Assembly (NCBI RefSeq): GCF_017305435.1
Contig: NZ_JAFKIP010000006.1
Location: forward strand, 248,001-312,000
Source of the DNA: Microbacterium sp.
GTDB lineage: Bacteria > Actinomycetota > Actinomycetes > Actinomycetales > Microbacteriaceae
Direction: 5' to 3'
Length of the DNA stretch: 64,000 nucleotides
The position numbers were made by a program, and so were the translations under genes. The notes under the pieces are model-generated. The model ran no database searches. It was given only the letters and a program-made list of their open reading frames with translations, and was not told the origin of the DNA. Positions 32,403-40,807 of this stretch are shown here, in pieces (within the stretch, counting starts at the first letter, position 1; each line of letters opens with the position of its first letter).

Positions 32403-32702
32403 TCACCCGTCCGTACGGCGCCCGGTCTCCTGCTCCCAGAACTCCAGCTGCTGCGTGAGCGCCTTGGCGAGCTCGAACACCTGCTGAGGGGGGATCCGCA
32501 CGCGCTGCACGACCCGGCCGGGGACGATCGTGACCGGGTTGCCGTCGGCATCCGACCCCGCCTGCGGCGGCCTCGCGAGCGAGACGAAGTCCATCACGAA
32601 GACGTCGGGCGTGTGCCACACGTTGGCGAAGTCGGCGTAGTTGCCGGGAACGACCTCGGGCGGCAGGTCGATCTCGAACTGGCGCGGTGCATCGTCGGTC
32701 AT
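32403..32702 (-). CDS. DUF3467 family protein
   Basis: This 99-residue protein matches DUF3467: EIDLPPEVVPGNYADFANVW, HTPDVFVMDFVSLARPPQ and a C-terminal RIPPQQVFELAKALTQQLEFWEQETG helix. The family is widespread but uncharacterised. No membrane segment or catalytic motif is seen. The start is ATG 32702, with TAGACT 6 nt upstream. It lies downstream of the nuclease-helicase gene on the same strand, but appears to have its own promoter. Confidence 0.88.
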   Translation of the reverse strand: MTDDAPRQFEIDLPPEVVPGNYADFANVWHTPDVFVMDFVSLARPPQAGSDADGNPVTIVPGRVVQRVRIPPQQVFELAKALTQQLEFWEQETGRRTDG

Positions 32703-32708
32703 GGGGCG

Positions 32709-32714
32709 AGTCTA
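32709..32714 (-). promoter_or_regulatory. Leaderless -10 box for the DUF3467 gene
   Basis: Minus-strand TAGACT ends 6 nt before the ATG at 32702, directly after the stop codon of the nuclease-helicase gene. Confidence 0.5.
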
Positions 32715-32717
32715 GGC

Positions 32718-35700
32718 TCAGGCCGCTCCGACGAGGCGCGCGAACGCGCTCAACCGGCTCACTCCCTCGGGGGTGCGCGGCAGATCGTCGAGGAGGCCGG
32801 TCGCATAGACGACGTACGCCGTGTGCTCCGCCCGCGACACGGCGACGTTCAGCCGGTTCTGCAGCAGCAGGAACTCGAGGCCGCGCGGCGCGTCGCGGCC
32901 CGACGACGCGGCGAGCGACACGATCGCGACCGCCGCCTCCTGCCCCTGGAACTTGTCGACGGTGCCGACCGGCACCCGATCGAATCCCGCGCCGGCGAGC
33001 GCTTCCTCGACGGTCACCTGCTGCGCGTTGTACGGCGTCACGACGATGAGGTCGTCCTGGTCGAGCGGACGGGCGGGAGCGCCCGCGCCGGGCGTCCAGG
33101 CGCGCCCGATGAGGTCCCACACGAGCGCGACGACGACCTCGGCCTCCTCCGGTGAGGCCGTCGCGTTGCCGGTGTGGCCGAGCGGCACAGCGAGCACCCC
33201 CGGCAGGACGCCCGCCAGGTGGCGCCCGGAGGTCGACTCATGCGCCGCGAGCCGCCCCTCGTACGACAGCTCCGAGACGGGCGCGGCGATCTCGGGACGC
33301 ATCCGCCGCGTCTGCGCGAGGAAGTAGCCGCGATCGGCGGGGATGACGGCAGCACCGTCCATCACCCATCCGAGCGCCGACGTGTCGACGGGCTCCGGAT
33401 GGGTGCCCTGACTCACCTGCGGGAGCTGCTGCGGGTCGCCGAGCAGCATCAGGCGATCGGCGGCGACGGACACCGCGATCGTGGATGCCAGGGAGAACTG
33501 CCCGGCCTCGTCGATGACGAGCAGATCGAGGCTGCCCCTCGGCACCCGCCCGGGATGGCTGAGATCCCACGCCGTGCCGCCGATCACGAACCCCTCGGGG
33601 TGCTCGGCGGCGAAGGTCGCGTAGCCGTCCTTCGCGATCGCGGTGAACGGTGGAGCGTCACCGCCCGCGCCGGCCTTGAGCGCCTTCGCGACCTGCGAGC
33701 CGGGAAGCCCCGCCGCGACGACACGCTCGAGCATGTTCTCGACGACGGCGTGCGACTGGGCGACGACTCCGACACGGAATCCCTTCTCGGCCACGAGACG
33801 CGCGATGACGTGCGATCCGACGTAGGTCTTGCCGGTGCCCGGAGGGCCCTGCACGGCGAGGTAGCTGTGGTCGAGGTCGAGGACGCTCCGGACGATGTCG
33901 CCGACGTCGTCGACCGCCACACCGTCGACCGCGAGTGCGTCCGAGTGTGCGAGCGCGCCGGAACGGGTGCGCGGCGCCCTCCGCAGGAGCAGGTCGGTCG
34001 CGGCATCCCGCGGGAAGGCGTCGGATGCCGACGGGGCAGCGGCGATCACGGCATCCGCCCAGTGGTCGATCGCGGCCTGCTGGCTGCCCGCCTGCGGGGG
34101 CGCCGGCGGGGTCAGCGCGATCGGGAGCTCCTGCCAGGTGAATCCGGCGAGGGAGTTCTCCTCGACGACGACGCCGTCGTCGAGTGCCTCCACGACGCGC
34201 ACGGTGCGCGCGGCGTGGATCCAGCGCGGGCTGGTGTCGATCGGGAACGGCGCCGGCAGCTCGTACAGGACGAAGGTCGACGAGTCGGCGGTGAGTTTCG
34301 TCCCCGGGGCGAGGTCCCCGCGCAGCTCGACGACGCGCCGCTGGACGCGCGCGCCCTCGGGGATGTGCCAGTCGGTCAGCACGCGCGAGCGGTCGTGGTC
34401 GAAGACGACGACGTCGCGGGTGTCCTCCCAGATCGACACCGGCTCGCGCAGCCGCAGGAAGTGCGTCGCCCAGAACGTCTTCGCCTCGCGCGGGTAGTAG
34501 TCGATCGCCGCAGCGCCGAGCGCGAGCGCCGCGACGGCGCGGTCGTCGGGCTGCGACTGCGCCGCGGCGGCTGCGGCGAGCCGCCCGAGGGCTTCGGCGC
34601 GCGGCGACGGTTCGTAGGGGCGCTCGCTCTGATCGATGTCGGCGGACGGCATCAGGTGCGCCTCGCGGGCCCGGTCGACGAGCCAGTCACGCAGGCGCCG
34701 CGTCGAGACGCAGTCGTAGCGGTTGTAATCGGCGAGGTCGTCGAGCACGCTCTGCGCCTCCGCCGTACGCCCGGCATCCAGCAGCGTGCGTGCCTCGACG
34801 TACTTGACGATCGAGTCGTCGCCGCGCTGGACGTCGCTCGTGCGCACCTCGTCGCCCATGTAGAGCGGCTCGAGCTTCTTGATCGAGTACGACCGCGATC
34901 CCACGCGCAGCGCGCGCCGCACGATCGGGTAGAGGTCGACGAACACCCCCTCGCGCAGCAGCGTGTCGACCTCGGCCTCGCGCACGCCGTAGCGTGCCGC
35001 CATCGCGAGCAGATGCGTCGTCTCGTAGGGCGCGTAGTGGTAGATGTGCATGCCGGGATGCGAGGCGCGACGGAGCTTCACGACGTCCAGGAAGGTCTCG
35101 AGCGCGGCACGCTCGTCGGCGAACGAATGCGCCCACACCGCCGTGTACTGCTCGCGGTCGTCCACCCAGCCGAAGAGGTAGTCGATCCCCCACTGCGGTC
35201 CCGCACCGACGGGCGGCGTCTCGGTGTAGAGGGGGTCGCCCTCGAAGTCGAAGAAGATGTCACCGCGGTCGGGTCGGGGCAGCGCACCGATCGCTTTCGG
35301 GAACACGACCTCGTACGTGGGCACGGCGTGCGTCCCCGCGGCGAGCTCGGAGACGGGGAGGACACCGCCCGCGGGGCTCCCCAACTGCAGGCGCGCCTGC
35401 GTGCGCAGGCCCGAGAACGCGTCCCACGACATGCGCTCGGGCGCGTCGCGCGCGGCGGCGAGATCATCGATCGACCGGATGCCGGCACCACGCAGCCGAT
35501 CGCGCTGCACGGGTCGCATGCCGGCGACCAGCAGGAGATCGCGATGCGCCACCACCTCGGCATCGCACGTCGCGCAGCGCCCGCAGGCGACGACGCGGAG
35601 CGCGCCGCGGTCATCGCCCCACGCGATGGGAGCACCGGCGGCGCCCGCGGGGAGGTCACGATCGGCGATGAGCGCGCGCAGGCGGTCTCGCCGCAACCGG

Positions 35701-36290
35701 AAGACGGGCATCAGGTCGCGGACCACATGGGTCGACGTCGTGCCGTCGCCGAGGAGCAGCTCGACCAGATCGCTGCGCGCCACCCCCAACCGGTCGAGCT
35801 GATCGACGTATGCCGCCAGCTGCATGAGCGCCGTCACCCGCGCGTGCCGGGCGAGCTTCGTGTCCTGCACGATCCACGCGCCGGCGTCGTCGCGGACGAG
35901 GAAATCGGCGAAGCCGACGAACTCCTCGGTGGCGAAGACGGCCTGGTAGACGACGGCGACATCGGGATCGGCGAGCGCGGCGTTCGTCTCGGCGACCGCC
36001 GCGGCGACGGCTCCGGCATCCGACGAGCGCGTCTCGGGAAGCTCGACGACACGGCCCGACTCGGGGAACCGCGCGCGATACGCCTCGAGCTGACGGAGCT
36101 CGTGCTGCGTCCCGAGCCGCCCCGCACGCTCGAGCGTCAGGTCCTGCGGCTCCTCGACGGCCGCCACGCGCCCGAGCTTCGCGTCGATCCGGCGAAGCCA
36201 CGCGAACTCGCACTCGGCAGCCGACTTCAGATCGCTCGCGCTCCAGACGATGCGCGCGCCGTCGCCGCCGCTGTCTTCGATGTATCGCAT
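32718..36290 (-). CDS. TM0106-type RecB-like nuclease fused to RNase H-like domain and SF1 helicase
   Basis: This 1190-residue protein combines three modules. Residues 1 to about 320 resemble the TM0106 RecB/Cas4-like nuclease (SASDLKSAAECEFAWLRRID, AYVDQL, and cysteines in CGRCATCDAE). Residues about 340-550 form a DEDD/RNase H-like exonuclease (IFFDFEGDPLY, YHYAPYE, YNRYDCVSTRRL). Residues about 790-1190 are a UPF1/DNA2-type superfamily 1 helicase (Walker A QGPPGTGKTYVG near 812, Walker B LLVIDEAGQFSLA near 923, QTRRMRPEIA, TVDKFQGQEAAVAIVSL, NVAVSRAEH). It probably acts in nucleic acid repair or processing. The start is ATG 36290 with AAGGATGA upstream. Confidence 0.9.
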   Translation of the reverse strand: MRYIEDSGGDGARIVWSASDLKSAAECEFAWLRRIDAKLGRVAAVEEPQDLTLERAGRLGTQHELRQLEAYRARFPESGRVVELPETRSSDAGAVAAAVAETNAALADPDVAVVYQAVFATEEFVGFADFLVRDDAGAWIVQDTKLARHARVTALMQLAAYVDQLDRLGVARSDLVELLLGDGTTSTHVVRDLMPVFRLRRDRLRALIADRDLPAGAAGAPIAWGDDRGALRVVACGRCATCDAEVVAHRDLLLVAGMRPVQRDRLRGAGIRSIDDLAAARDAPERMSWDAFSGLRTQARLQLGSPAGGVLPVSELAAGTHAVPTYEVVFPKAIGALPRPDRGDIFFDFEGDPLYTETPPVGAGPQWGIDYLFGWVDDREQYTAVWAHSFADERAALETFLDVVKLRRASHPGMHIYHYAPYETTHLLAMAARYGVREAEVDTLLREGVFVDLYPIVRRALRVGSRSYSIKKLEPLYMGDEVRTSDVQRGDDSIVKYVEARTLLDAGRTAEAQSVLDDLADYNRYDCVSTRRLRDWLVDRAREAHLMPSADIDQSERPYEPSPRAEALGRLAAAAAAQSQPDDRAVAALALGAAAIDYYPREAKTFWATHFLRLREPVSIWEDTRDVVVFDHDRSRVLTDWHIPEGARVQRRVVELRGDLAPGTKLTADSSTFVLYELPAPFPIDTSPRWIHAARTVRVVEALDDGVVVEENSLAGFTWQELPIALTPPAPPQAGSQQAAIDHWADAVIAAAPSASDAFPRDAATDLLLRRAPRTRSGALAHSDALAVDGVAVDDVGDIVRSVLDLDHSYLAVQGPPGTGKTYVGSHVIARLVAEKGFRVGVVAQSHAVVENMLERVVAAGLPGSQVAKALKAGAGGDAPPFTAIAKDGYATFAAEHPEGFVIGGTAWDLSHPGRVPRGSLDLLVIDEAGQFSLASTIAVSVAADRLMLLGDPQQLPQVSQGTHPEPVDTSALGWVMDGAAVIPADRGYFLAQTRRMRPEIAAPVSELSYEGRLAAHESTSGRHLAGVLPGVLAVPLGHTGNATASPEEAEVVVALVWDLIGRAWTPGAGAPARPLDQDDLIVVTPYNAQQVTVEEALAGAGFDRVPVGTVDKFQGQEAAVAIVSLAASSGRDAPRGLEFLLLQNRLNVAVSRAEHTAYVVYATGLLDDLPRTPEGVSRLSAFARLVGAA

Positions 36291-36345
36291 GTCATCCTTC
36301 CGCGATCGACACTAGCCACCTCCTCCGACACCGCGGGCGAAGTGC

Positions 36346-36351
36346 CAGACT
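36346..36351 (+). promoter_or_regulatory. Leaderless -10-like box for nadE
   Basis: CAGACT ends 6 nt before the nadE GTG (36358). It differs from TANNNT at the first base, so confidence is lower. Confidence 0.4.
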
Positions 36352-36357
36352 GGGCGG

Positions 36358-38430
36358 GTGAGCCAGCAGCTACCGTTCGAGAGCGTCTACCGGCACGGCT
36401 TCGCGCGCGTCGCGGCGTGCACGATCCCGGTCGCGATCACCGATCCGGCGCGGAACGCCGCGGCCGTCCTCTCCGCCGCACGCGCCGCGCACGACGCGGG
36501 CGCGGCCGTCGCCGTCTTCCCGGAGCTGTGCCTCACCGGGTACGCGATCGACGACCTGGTCATGCAGGACGTCGTCCTGGATGCCGCGCGCAGCGCGATC
36601 GCCGACATCGCCGCCGCATCGGCGGATCTCCGGCCCCTCCTCGTCGTGGGCGCCCCGCTCCTGCTCGGGTCGCGTCTGTACAACTGCGCCGTCGTCATCC
36701 ACCGCGGGCGAGTGCTCGGCATCGTCCCGAAGACCTATCTGCCGACGTACCGCGAGTTCTACGAGGCGCGCTGGTATGCGAGCGGCGCCGACGCGCCCGA
36801 TGTCGCCGTGATCGGGGATGCCGAGGTCCCGGTCGGCACGGACCTGCTGTTCGCGGCATCCGACATTCCCGGTCTCGTCGTGCACGCCGAGGTCTGCGAA
36901 GACCTGTGGGTGCCGGTGCCACCCTCCTCGCTCGCGGCCCTCGCGGGCGCGACGGTGCTGCTGAACCTCTCCGGCAGCCCGATCACGGTCGCGCGCGCCG
37001 ACGACCGGCACCTCCTCGCGAAGTCGCAGTCCTTCCGCTGCAACGCCGCGTACGTCTACGCCGCGGCGGGCCAGGGCGAGTCGACGAACGACGTGTCGTG
37101 GGATGGGCAGACCATGATCTACGAGGCGGGGGCGCTCCTCGCCGAGACCGAGCGCTTCCCCGATGGCCCGCGCACGGCCATCGCCGACATCGACCTCGAC
37201 CGGCTGCGTCAGGACCGGCTTCGCCAGGGCACGTTCGACGACAACCGCGTCCTCAGCGGAACCCACCGGCGGACGATCCCGTTCACGGTCGACATCGCGT
37301 CGGCAGCGGCATCCACCACGACGCTGCGGCGCCCGCTCGACCGCTTCCCGTTCGTGCCGGACGACCCGGCGCGCCTCGACCAGGACTGCTACGAGGCGTT
37401 CAACATCCAGGTCTCCGGGCTCGAGCAGCGCATGCGCGCGATCGGCTCCCCCAAGCCCGTCATCGGGGTCTCCGGCGGCCTGGACTCCACGCACGCCCTG
37501 CTCGTCGTGGCGCGCGCGATGGACCGGATGGGCCGGCCGCGCAGCGACATCCTCGCGTACACGATGCCCGGGTTCGCGACGAGCGACCACACGAGATCGA
37601 ACGCGATCGCCCTCGCCGAGGCGATCGGCGCGACGACCTCGACGATCGACATCCGCCCCATGGCGACCGAGCTGCTGCGCGGCATCCAGCACCCGTACGC
37701 CGACGGCGAGCCGGTGTACGACGTCACGTTCGAGAACGTGCAGGCGGGAGCGCGCACCGACTTCCTCTTCCGCCTGGCGAATCAGAACGGCGGCTTCGTC
37801 GTCGGGACCTCCGACCTCTCCGAGCTCGCCCTCGGCTGGGCGACCTATGGCGTCGGCGATCAGATGAGCCACTACGCCGTCAACGCGGGTGTGCCGAAGA
37901 CGCTCATCCAGCATCTCATCCGGTGGGTCATCGCACACCCCGACGACGGCGCCGCGCTGTCGCAGGAGGCGAAGGATGTGCTGCAGTCGGTGCTCGACAC
38001 CGAGATCAGCCCGGAGCTCGTGCCCGCCGGCCAGGACGGCAAGGTGCAGTCCACCGAGGACACGATCGGACCCTACGCGCTCCACGACTTCGCGTTGTTC
38101 CACATCCTGCGCTACGGACTGCGGCCGTCGAAGATCGCCTTCCTCGCCGAGCAGACGTGGGCGGATGCCACGGCGGGCGCCTGGCCGCCGGGGTTCCCCG
38201 ACGCGGACCGCTACGCCTACGACCGCGACGCGATCGTGCGGTGGCTGCGGGTGTTCCTGAAGCGGTACTTCGGCTTCGCGCAGTTCAAGCGCACCGCGAT
38301 CCCGAACGGGCCGAAGGTGCTGCCCGCCGGGTCGCTGTCGCCGCGCGGGGACTGGCGGGCGCCTTCCGACGGCAACGCCGACGCGTGGCTGGCCGAACTC
38401 GACGCCGCCCTGCGCGACGCGGGCCGCTGA
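36358..38430 (+). CDS. nadE: Glutamine-dependent NAD+ synthetase
   Basis: This 690-residue enzyme has an N-terminal nitrilase-type glutaminase with the catalytic triad in VAVFPELCLTGY (Glu), GIVPKTYLPTYREFYE (Lys) and VHAEVCEDLW (Cys), and a C-terminal ammonia-channelled synthetase with the P-loop GVSGGLDSTHALLV, VGTSDLSELALGWATYG and the EISPELVP region. It converts nicotinic acid adenine dinucleotide to NAD+. Length and order match mycobacterial-type NadE. The start is GTG 36358. It is divergent from the nuclease-helicase, 67 nt away. Confidence 0.97.
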   Translation: MSQQLPFESVYRHGFARVAACTIPVAITDPARNAAAVLSAARAAHDAGAAVAVFPELCLTGYAIDDLVMQDVVLDAARSAIADIAAASADLRPLLVVGAPLLLGSRLYNCAVVIHRGRVLGIVPKTYLPTYREFYEARWYASGADAPDVAVIGDAEVPVGTDLLFAASDIPGLVVHAEVCEDLWVPVPPSSLAALAGATVLLNLSGSPITVARADDRHLLAKSQSFRCNAAYVYAAAGQGESTNDVSWDGQTMIYEAGALLAETERFPDGPRTAIADIDLDRLRQDRLRQGTFDDNRVLSGTHRRTIPFTVDIASAAASTTTLRRPLDRFPFVPDDPARLDQDCYEAFNIQVSGLEQRMRAIGSPKPVIGVSGGLDSTHALLVVARAMDRMGRPRSDILAYTMPGFATSDHTRSNAIALAEAIGATTSTIDIRPMATELLRGIQHPYADGEPVYDVTFENVQAGARTDFLFRLANQNGGFVVGTSDLSELALGWATYGVGDQMSHYAVNAGVPKTLIQHLIRWVIAHPDDGAALSQEAKDVLQSVLDTEISPELVPAGQDGKVQSTEDTIGPYALHDFALFHILRYGLRPSKIAFLAEQTWADATAGAWPPGFPDADRYAYDRDAIVRWLRVFLKRYFGFAQFKRTAIPNGPKVLPAGSLSPRGDWRAPSDGNADAWLAELDAALRDAGR

Positions 38431-38440
38431 CGGCGGCGCG

Positions 38441-39028
38441 TCAGGCGGCGGGGAGCAGCCCCACGGCGATCGTGATGATCCAGCCGTCCTGCGAGGCATC
38501 CGTCAGGGCGTACTGCATGTTCCGGTCGCGGAACCAGCCGTGCTGGCGCGTCGAGTCGAGTCGTACGCGCTCGGGTGACATCCGCACCCCCCGGCCATCG
38601 GCCTCGATGACGGCCTGCACGCTCGTCCAGTGGTGCAGCAGATCGTCGATGTCGTTCTCGTCGAACAGGTGCGAGTGCTTGCGCATGAGGCGCAGGTCGG
38701 CCGGCTCGGGGTGCGCGTCGCGGATGTCGATGCCGAGCGGCAGACCGGGGTCGCAGATGGCGACGACGGTCGCGGCGCGGAAGCTCGCGGTCACGATCGC
38801 GATCGGAAGGTCGGCACCATCGCGCGACGCGATGAGCCGCGTGTGGTAGCCGAATCCGCGGGGCGCTTCGCGTTCGATCTTCACGTCGGTCGGCTCGCAG
38901 CCGAGCCTCGCGGCGATGAGCTCCTTCGCGATGATCCGGCGGCGGTCGTGGACCGTCGTCCCCGGGTCCCAGCCGAGTCGCGCCGTGACACCCGCAGGTG
39001 CCGGAAGAAGAACCGTCTGCAAAGTCAT
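38441..39028 (-). CDS. 4'-phosphopantetheinyl transferase superfamily-like protein
   Basis: This 195-residue protein has two features of the Sfp/AcpS superfamily: the strand VAICDPGLPLGIDIRDAHPE (metal-binding GID followed by acidic residues) near residues 90-108 and a later HHWTSVQAVIEADGRG, corresponding to the W-x-x-K-E-A helix. Here the usual KEA reads QAV, so the catalytic Lys/Glu are replaced and activity is uncertain. Substrate carrier proteins are not encoded nearby. The start is ATG 39028. It converges with nadE, 10 nt away. Confidence 0.6.
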   Translation of the reverse strand: MTLQTVLLPAPAGVTARLGWDPGTTVHDRRRIIAKELIAARLGCEPTDVKIEREAPRGFGYHTRLIASRDGADLPIAIVTASFRAATVVAICDPGLPLGIDIRDAHPEPADLRLMRKHSHLFDENDIDDLLHHWTSVQAVIEADGRGVRMSPERVRLDSTRQHGWFRDRNMQYALTDASQDGWIITIAVGLLPAA

Positions 39029-39139
39029 CTCGCTCCGATCGCCGTGTCCGCGGTGGGACGTGTCCGATAGCTCATCTTTGCGCACCTCCGGGGCCGGACG
39101 GCAGAGCCGGAGGCCGTGAGTACTCGCTGCGGCGCATGT

Positions 39140-39145
39140 GAGACT
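39140..39145 (+). promoter_or_regulatory. Possible leaderless -10-like box before the nucleosidase gene
   Basis: GAGACT ends 6 nt before ATG 39152. GGAGG at 39146-39150 would also give a very short ribosome-binding site, so the mode of initiation is ambiguous. Confidence 0.3.
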
Positions 39146-39151
39146 GGAGGG

Positions 39152-39706
39152 ATGAAGCTCCTCGTCGCCGCCCTCTCCTCCGAACTCGTCGCCTTCGAGG
39201 ACGAGCTCGACGGATTCGAGCGCCTCGTCACGGGCCCCGGAAAGCTGCAGGCGACCTACGCGCTGACGCGGCGCCTGGATGCCGGGGGCATCGACGAGAT
39301 CGTCGTCGTCGGAACGGCGGGCGCACTCGATCCGGAGATCGTGGGCGTGCACGACATCGCCGCGGCGATCCAGCACGACGTGAGCGACGTCGACGGGATC
39401 GCAGGCCAGCACGTCTCGCTGCCGCCGCTCGTGTCGACGGGGCGCGGGACGGCGACGATCGCGACCGGCGATCACTTCGTCGACGACGCGGATGCCGTGG
39501 CATCCATCCGCACTCTGGGCGCGACCCTCGTCGACATGGAGACGTACGCCTACATCTGGGTCGCCGGGCAGTTCGGCGTGCCGATCACGGTCCTCAAGGC
39601 CGTCTCCGACAACGCGCAGGACGACGCGATCACCGACTGGCGTGCCGCCGTGGCGGCCTGCAGCGCGGTGCTGCGTGACGAGGTCCGCTCCCGCTACGGC
39701 GTCTGA
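39152..39706 (+). CDS. MTA/SAH nucleosidase-like phosphorylase superfamily protein
   Basis: This 184-residue protein of the PNP/UDP phosphorylase superfamily has MKLLVAALSSELVAFEDEL at the start, EIVVVGTAGALDPEIVGVHD in the middle, and the nucleoside-binding signature ATLVDMETYAYIWVAGQFGV (DMET with the ribose-binding glutamate) followed by LKAVSDNAQDDA (catalytic aspartate). It is shorter than E. coli Pfs (about 230 residues). Nucleosidase activity on methylthioadenosine, adenosylhomocysteine or a related nucleoside is likely. The start is ATG 39152. Confidence 0.85.
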   Translation: MKLLVAALSSELVAFEDELDGFERLVTGPGKLQATYALTRRLDAGGIDEIVVVGTAGALDPEIVGVHDIAAAIQHDVSDVDGIAGQHVSLPPLVSTGRGTATIATGDHFVDDADAVASIRTLGATLVDMETYAYIWVAGQFGVPITVLKAVSDNAQDDAITDWRAAVAACSAVLRDEVRSRYGV

Positions 39707-39765
39707 CGCCGGCCCGGCCGTGTACGCCGAGACACGCCGACGCACGCCGGGCCCGGGGACGTGCG

Positions 39766-39771
39766 TAACGT
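39766..39771 (+). promoter_or_regulatory. Leaderless -10 box for the FUSC gene
   Basis: TAACGT ends 7 nt before ATG 39779. It favours that start over the GTG codons at 39761 and 39770. Confidence 0.5.
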
Positions 39772-39778
39772 GAAGGGC

Positions 39779-40786
39779 ATGAACTGGTCGCTGCGCGCTC
39801 CGCGTCGCTCGCCCCTGCTGCAAGTGGTGAAGTCCGCCGTCGCGACGCTCGCGGCGTGGCTCCTCGCGGGATGGCTGATCGCCGGCCCGCCGCCCGTCTT
39901 CGCGGCGATCGCGGCGCTGCTGACGGTGCAGCCGAGCATCACGCAGTCGTTCGGGCGCGGCGTCGAGCGCACCGTCGGGGTCGTCGCCGGCGTCGTCGTG
40001 GCCTCGCTCATCGGCATCGTGTGGGGCGGCGGCTTCGGCGCGGTCGCCCTCTCGATCGTGTGCGCACTGCTCATGACGTGGGCGCTGCGGGCGACGCCGG
40101 GCACCGCGAACCAGGTCGCGATCAGCGCGATGCTCGTCCTCGCGCTCGGCACGGCGACGCCCGGGTACGCCCTCGACCGCGTTCTCGAGACGCTCCTCGG
40201 CGCCGCGATCGGGCTCGTCGTGAACCTCGCGATCGTGCCCCCGCTCGCCCTCGACCCCGCGCGCGGGCGCGTGGCGGAGCTGACGGCCGACACCGCGGCG
40301 GCGCTCGACCGGCTCGGCGACGCGCTCCTCGCCCCGCAGAACACGGCGTCGCTCGCGGCGCTCCTCGCCGAGGCGCGAGAGGTGCGCGGCGCGGTCGCGG
40401 CGGCGGAGCAGGCGCTCGGCGAGGCGCGGGATTCGCTCGCGTTGAATCCGCGGGGGCGCCGCTCCCGCGAGGAGGTGCGCGAGCTCGTCGATGCGGTCAC
40501 CCGATTGTCTGCCATCACCACGCAGGTCACGGGCATGACCCGCGCCTTCGTCGACGACTACGACGTGTCGACGGCGACGGATGCCGATGTCGCCGCGATC
40601 GCCGAGCAGCTCCATCGCGCAGCGCACGACCTGCGCCTGGGCGCCCCGGGAGCGCTCACGGATGAGCCGCCGGCTCTCACCCGCCCCCTCGAACTGCGGA
40701 CCGCTCCCCCGCAGCACTGGGTGCTCATCGGCTCACTGATGGTCGACATGCGCCGCATCCACGACGCGCTGGCAGCACGGGAGTGA
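39779..40786 (+). CDS. FUSC/aromatic acid exporter family membrane protein
   Basis: This 335-residue protein has paired N-terminal spans (VVKSAVATLAAWLLAGWLIA, PPVFAAIAALLTVQPSI) with the FUSC/ArAE motif LTVQPSITQSFGRGVERTVG, about six spans to residue 160, and a cytosolic helical C-terminal half. Members export aromatic acids or related compounds; the substrate is unknown. I chose ATG 39779 because a TAACGT box lies 7 nt upstream; a GTG at 39761 would add six residues. It is convergent with sbcC. Confidence 0.85.
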   Translation: MNWSLRAPRRSPLLQVVKSAVATLAAWLLAGWLIAGPPPVFAAIAALLTVQPSITQSFGRGVERTVGVVAGVVVASLIGIVWGGGFGAVALSIVCALLMTWALRATPGTANQVAISAMLVLALGTATPGYALDRVLETLLGAAIGLVVNLAIVPPLALDPARGRVAELTADTAAALDRLGDALLAPQNTASLAALLAEAREVRGAVAAAEQALGEARDSLALNPRGRRSREEVRELVDAVTRLSAITTQVTGMTRAFVDDYDVSTATDADVAAIAEQLHRAAHDLRLGAPGALTDEPPALTRPLELRTAPPQHWVLIGSLMVDMRRIHDALAARE

Positions 40787-40807
40787 GGCACGGCCGGTCT
40801 GCCCGGC

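Noticed and set aside
32718-36290. Cas4 or CRISPR-associated nuclease
   Set aside because: No CRISPR repeats or other cas genes exist in the window, and the protein is a long fusion of the TM0106/helicase type.
33174-38849. A very long open frame (1891 codons) on the plus strand across the nuclease-helicase and nadE, and similar long frames opposite sbcC and other genes
   Set aside because: They lie opposite or out of frame to genes with clear motifs, have Arg/Ala/Pro/Asp-rich composition and no recognisable domains. They are the usual stop-free shadows in high-GC DNA.
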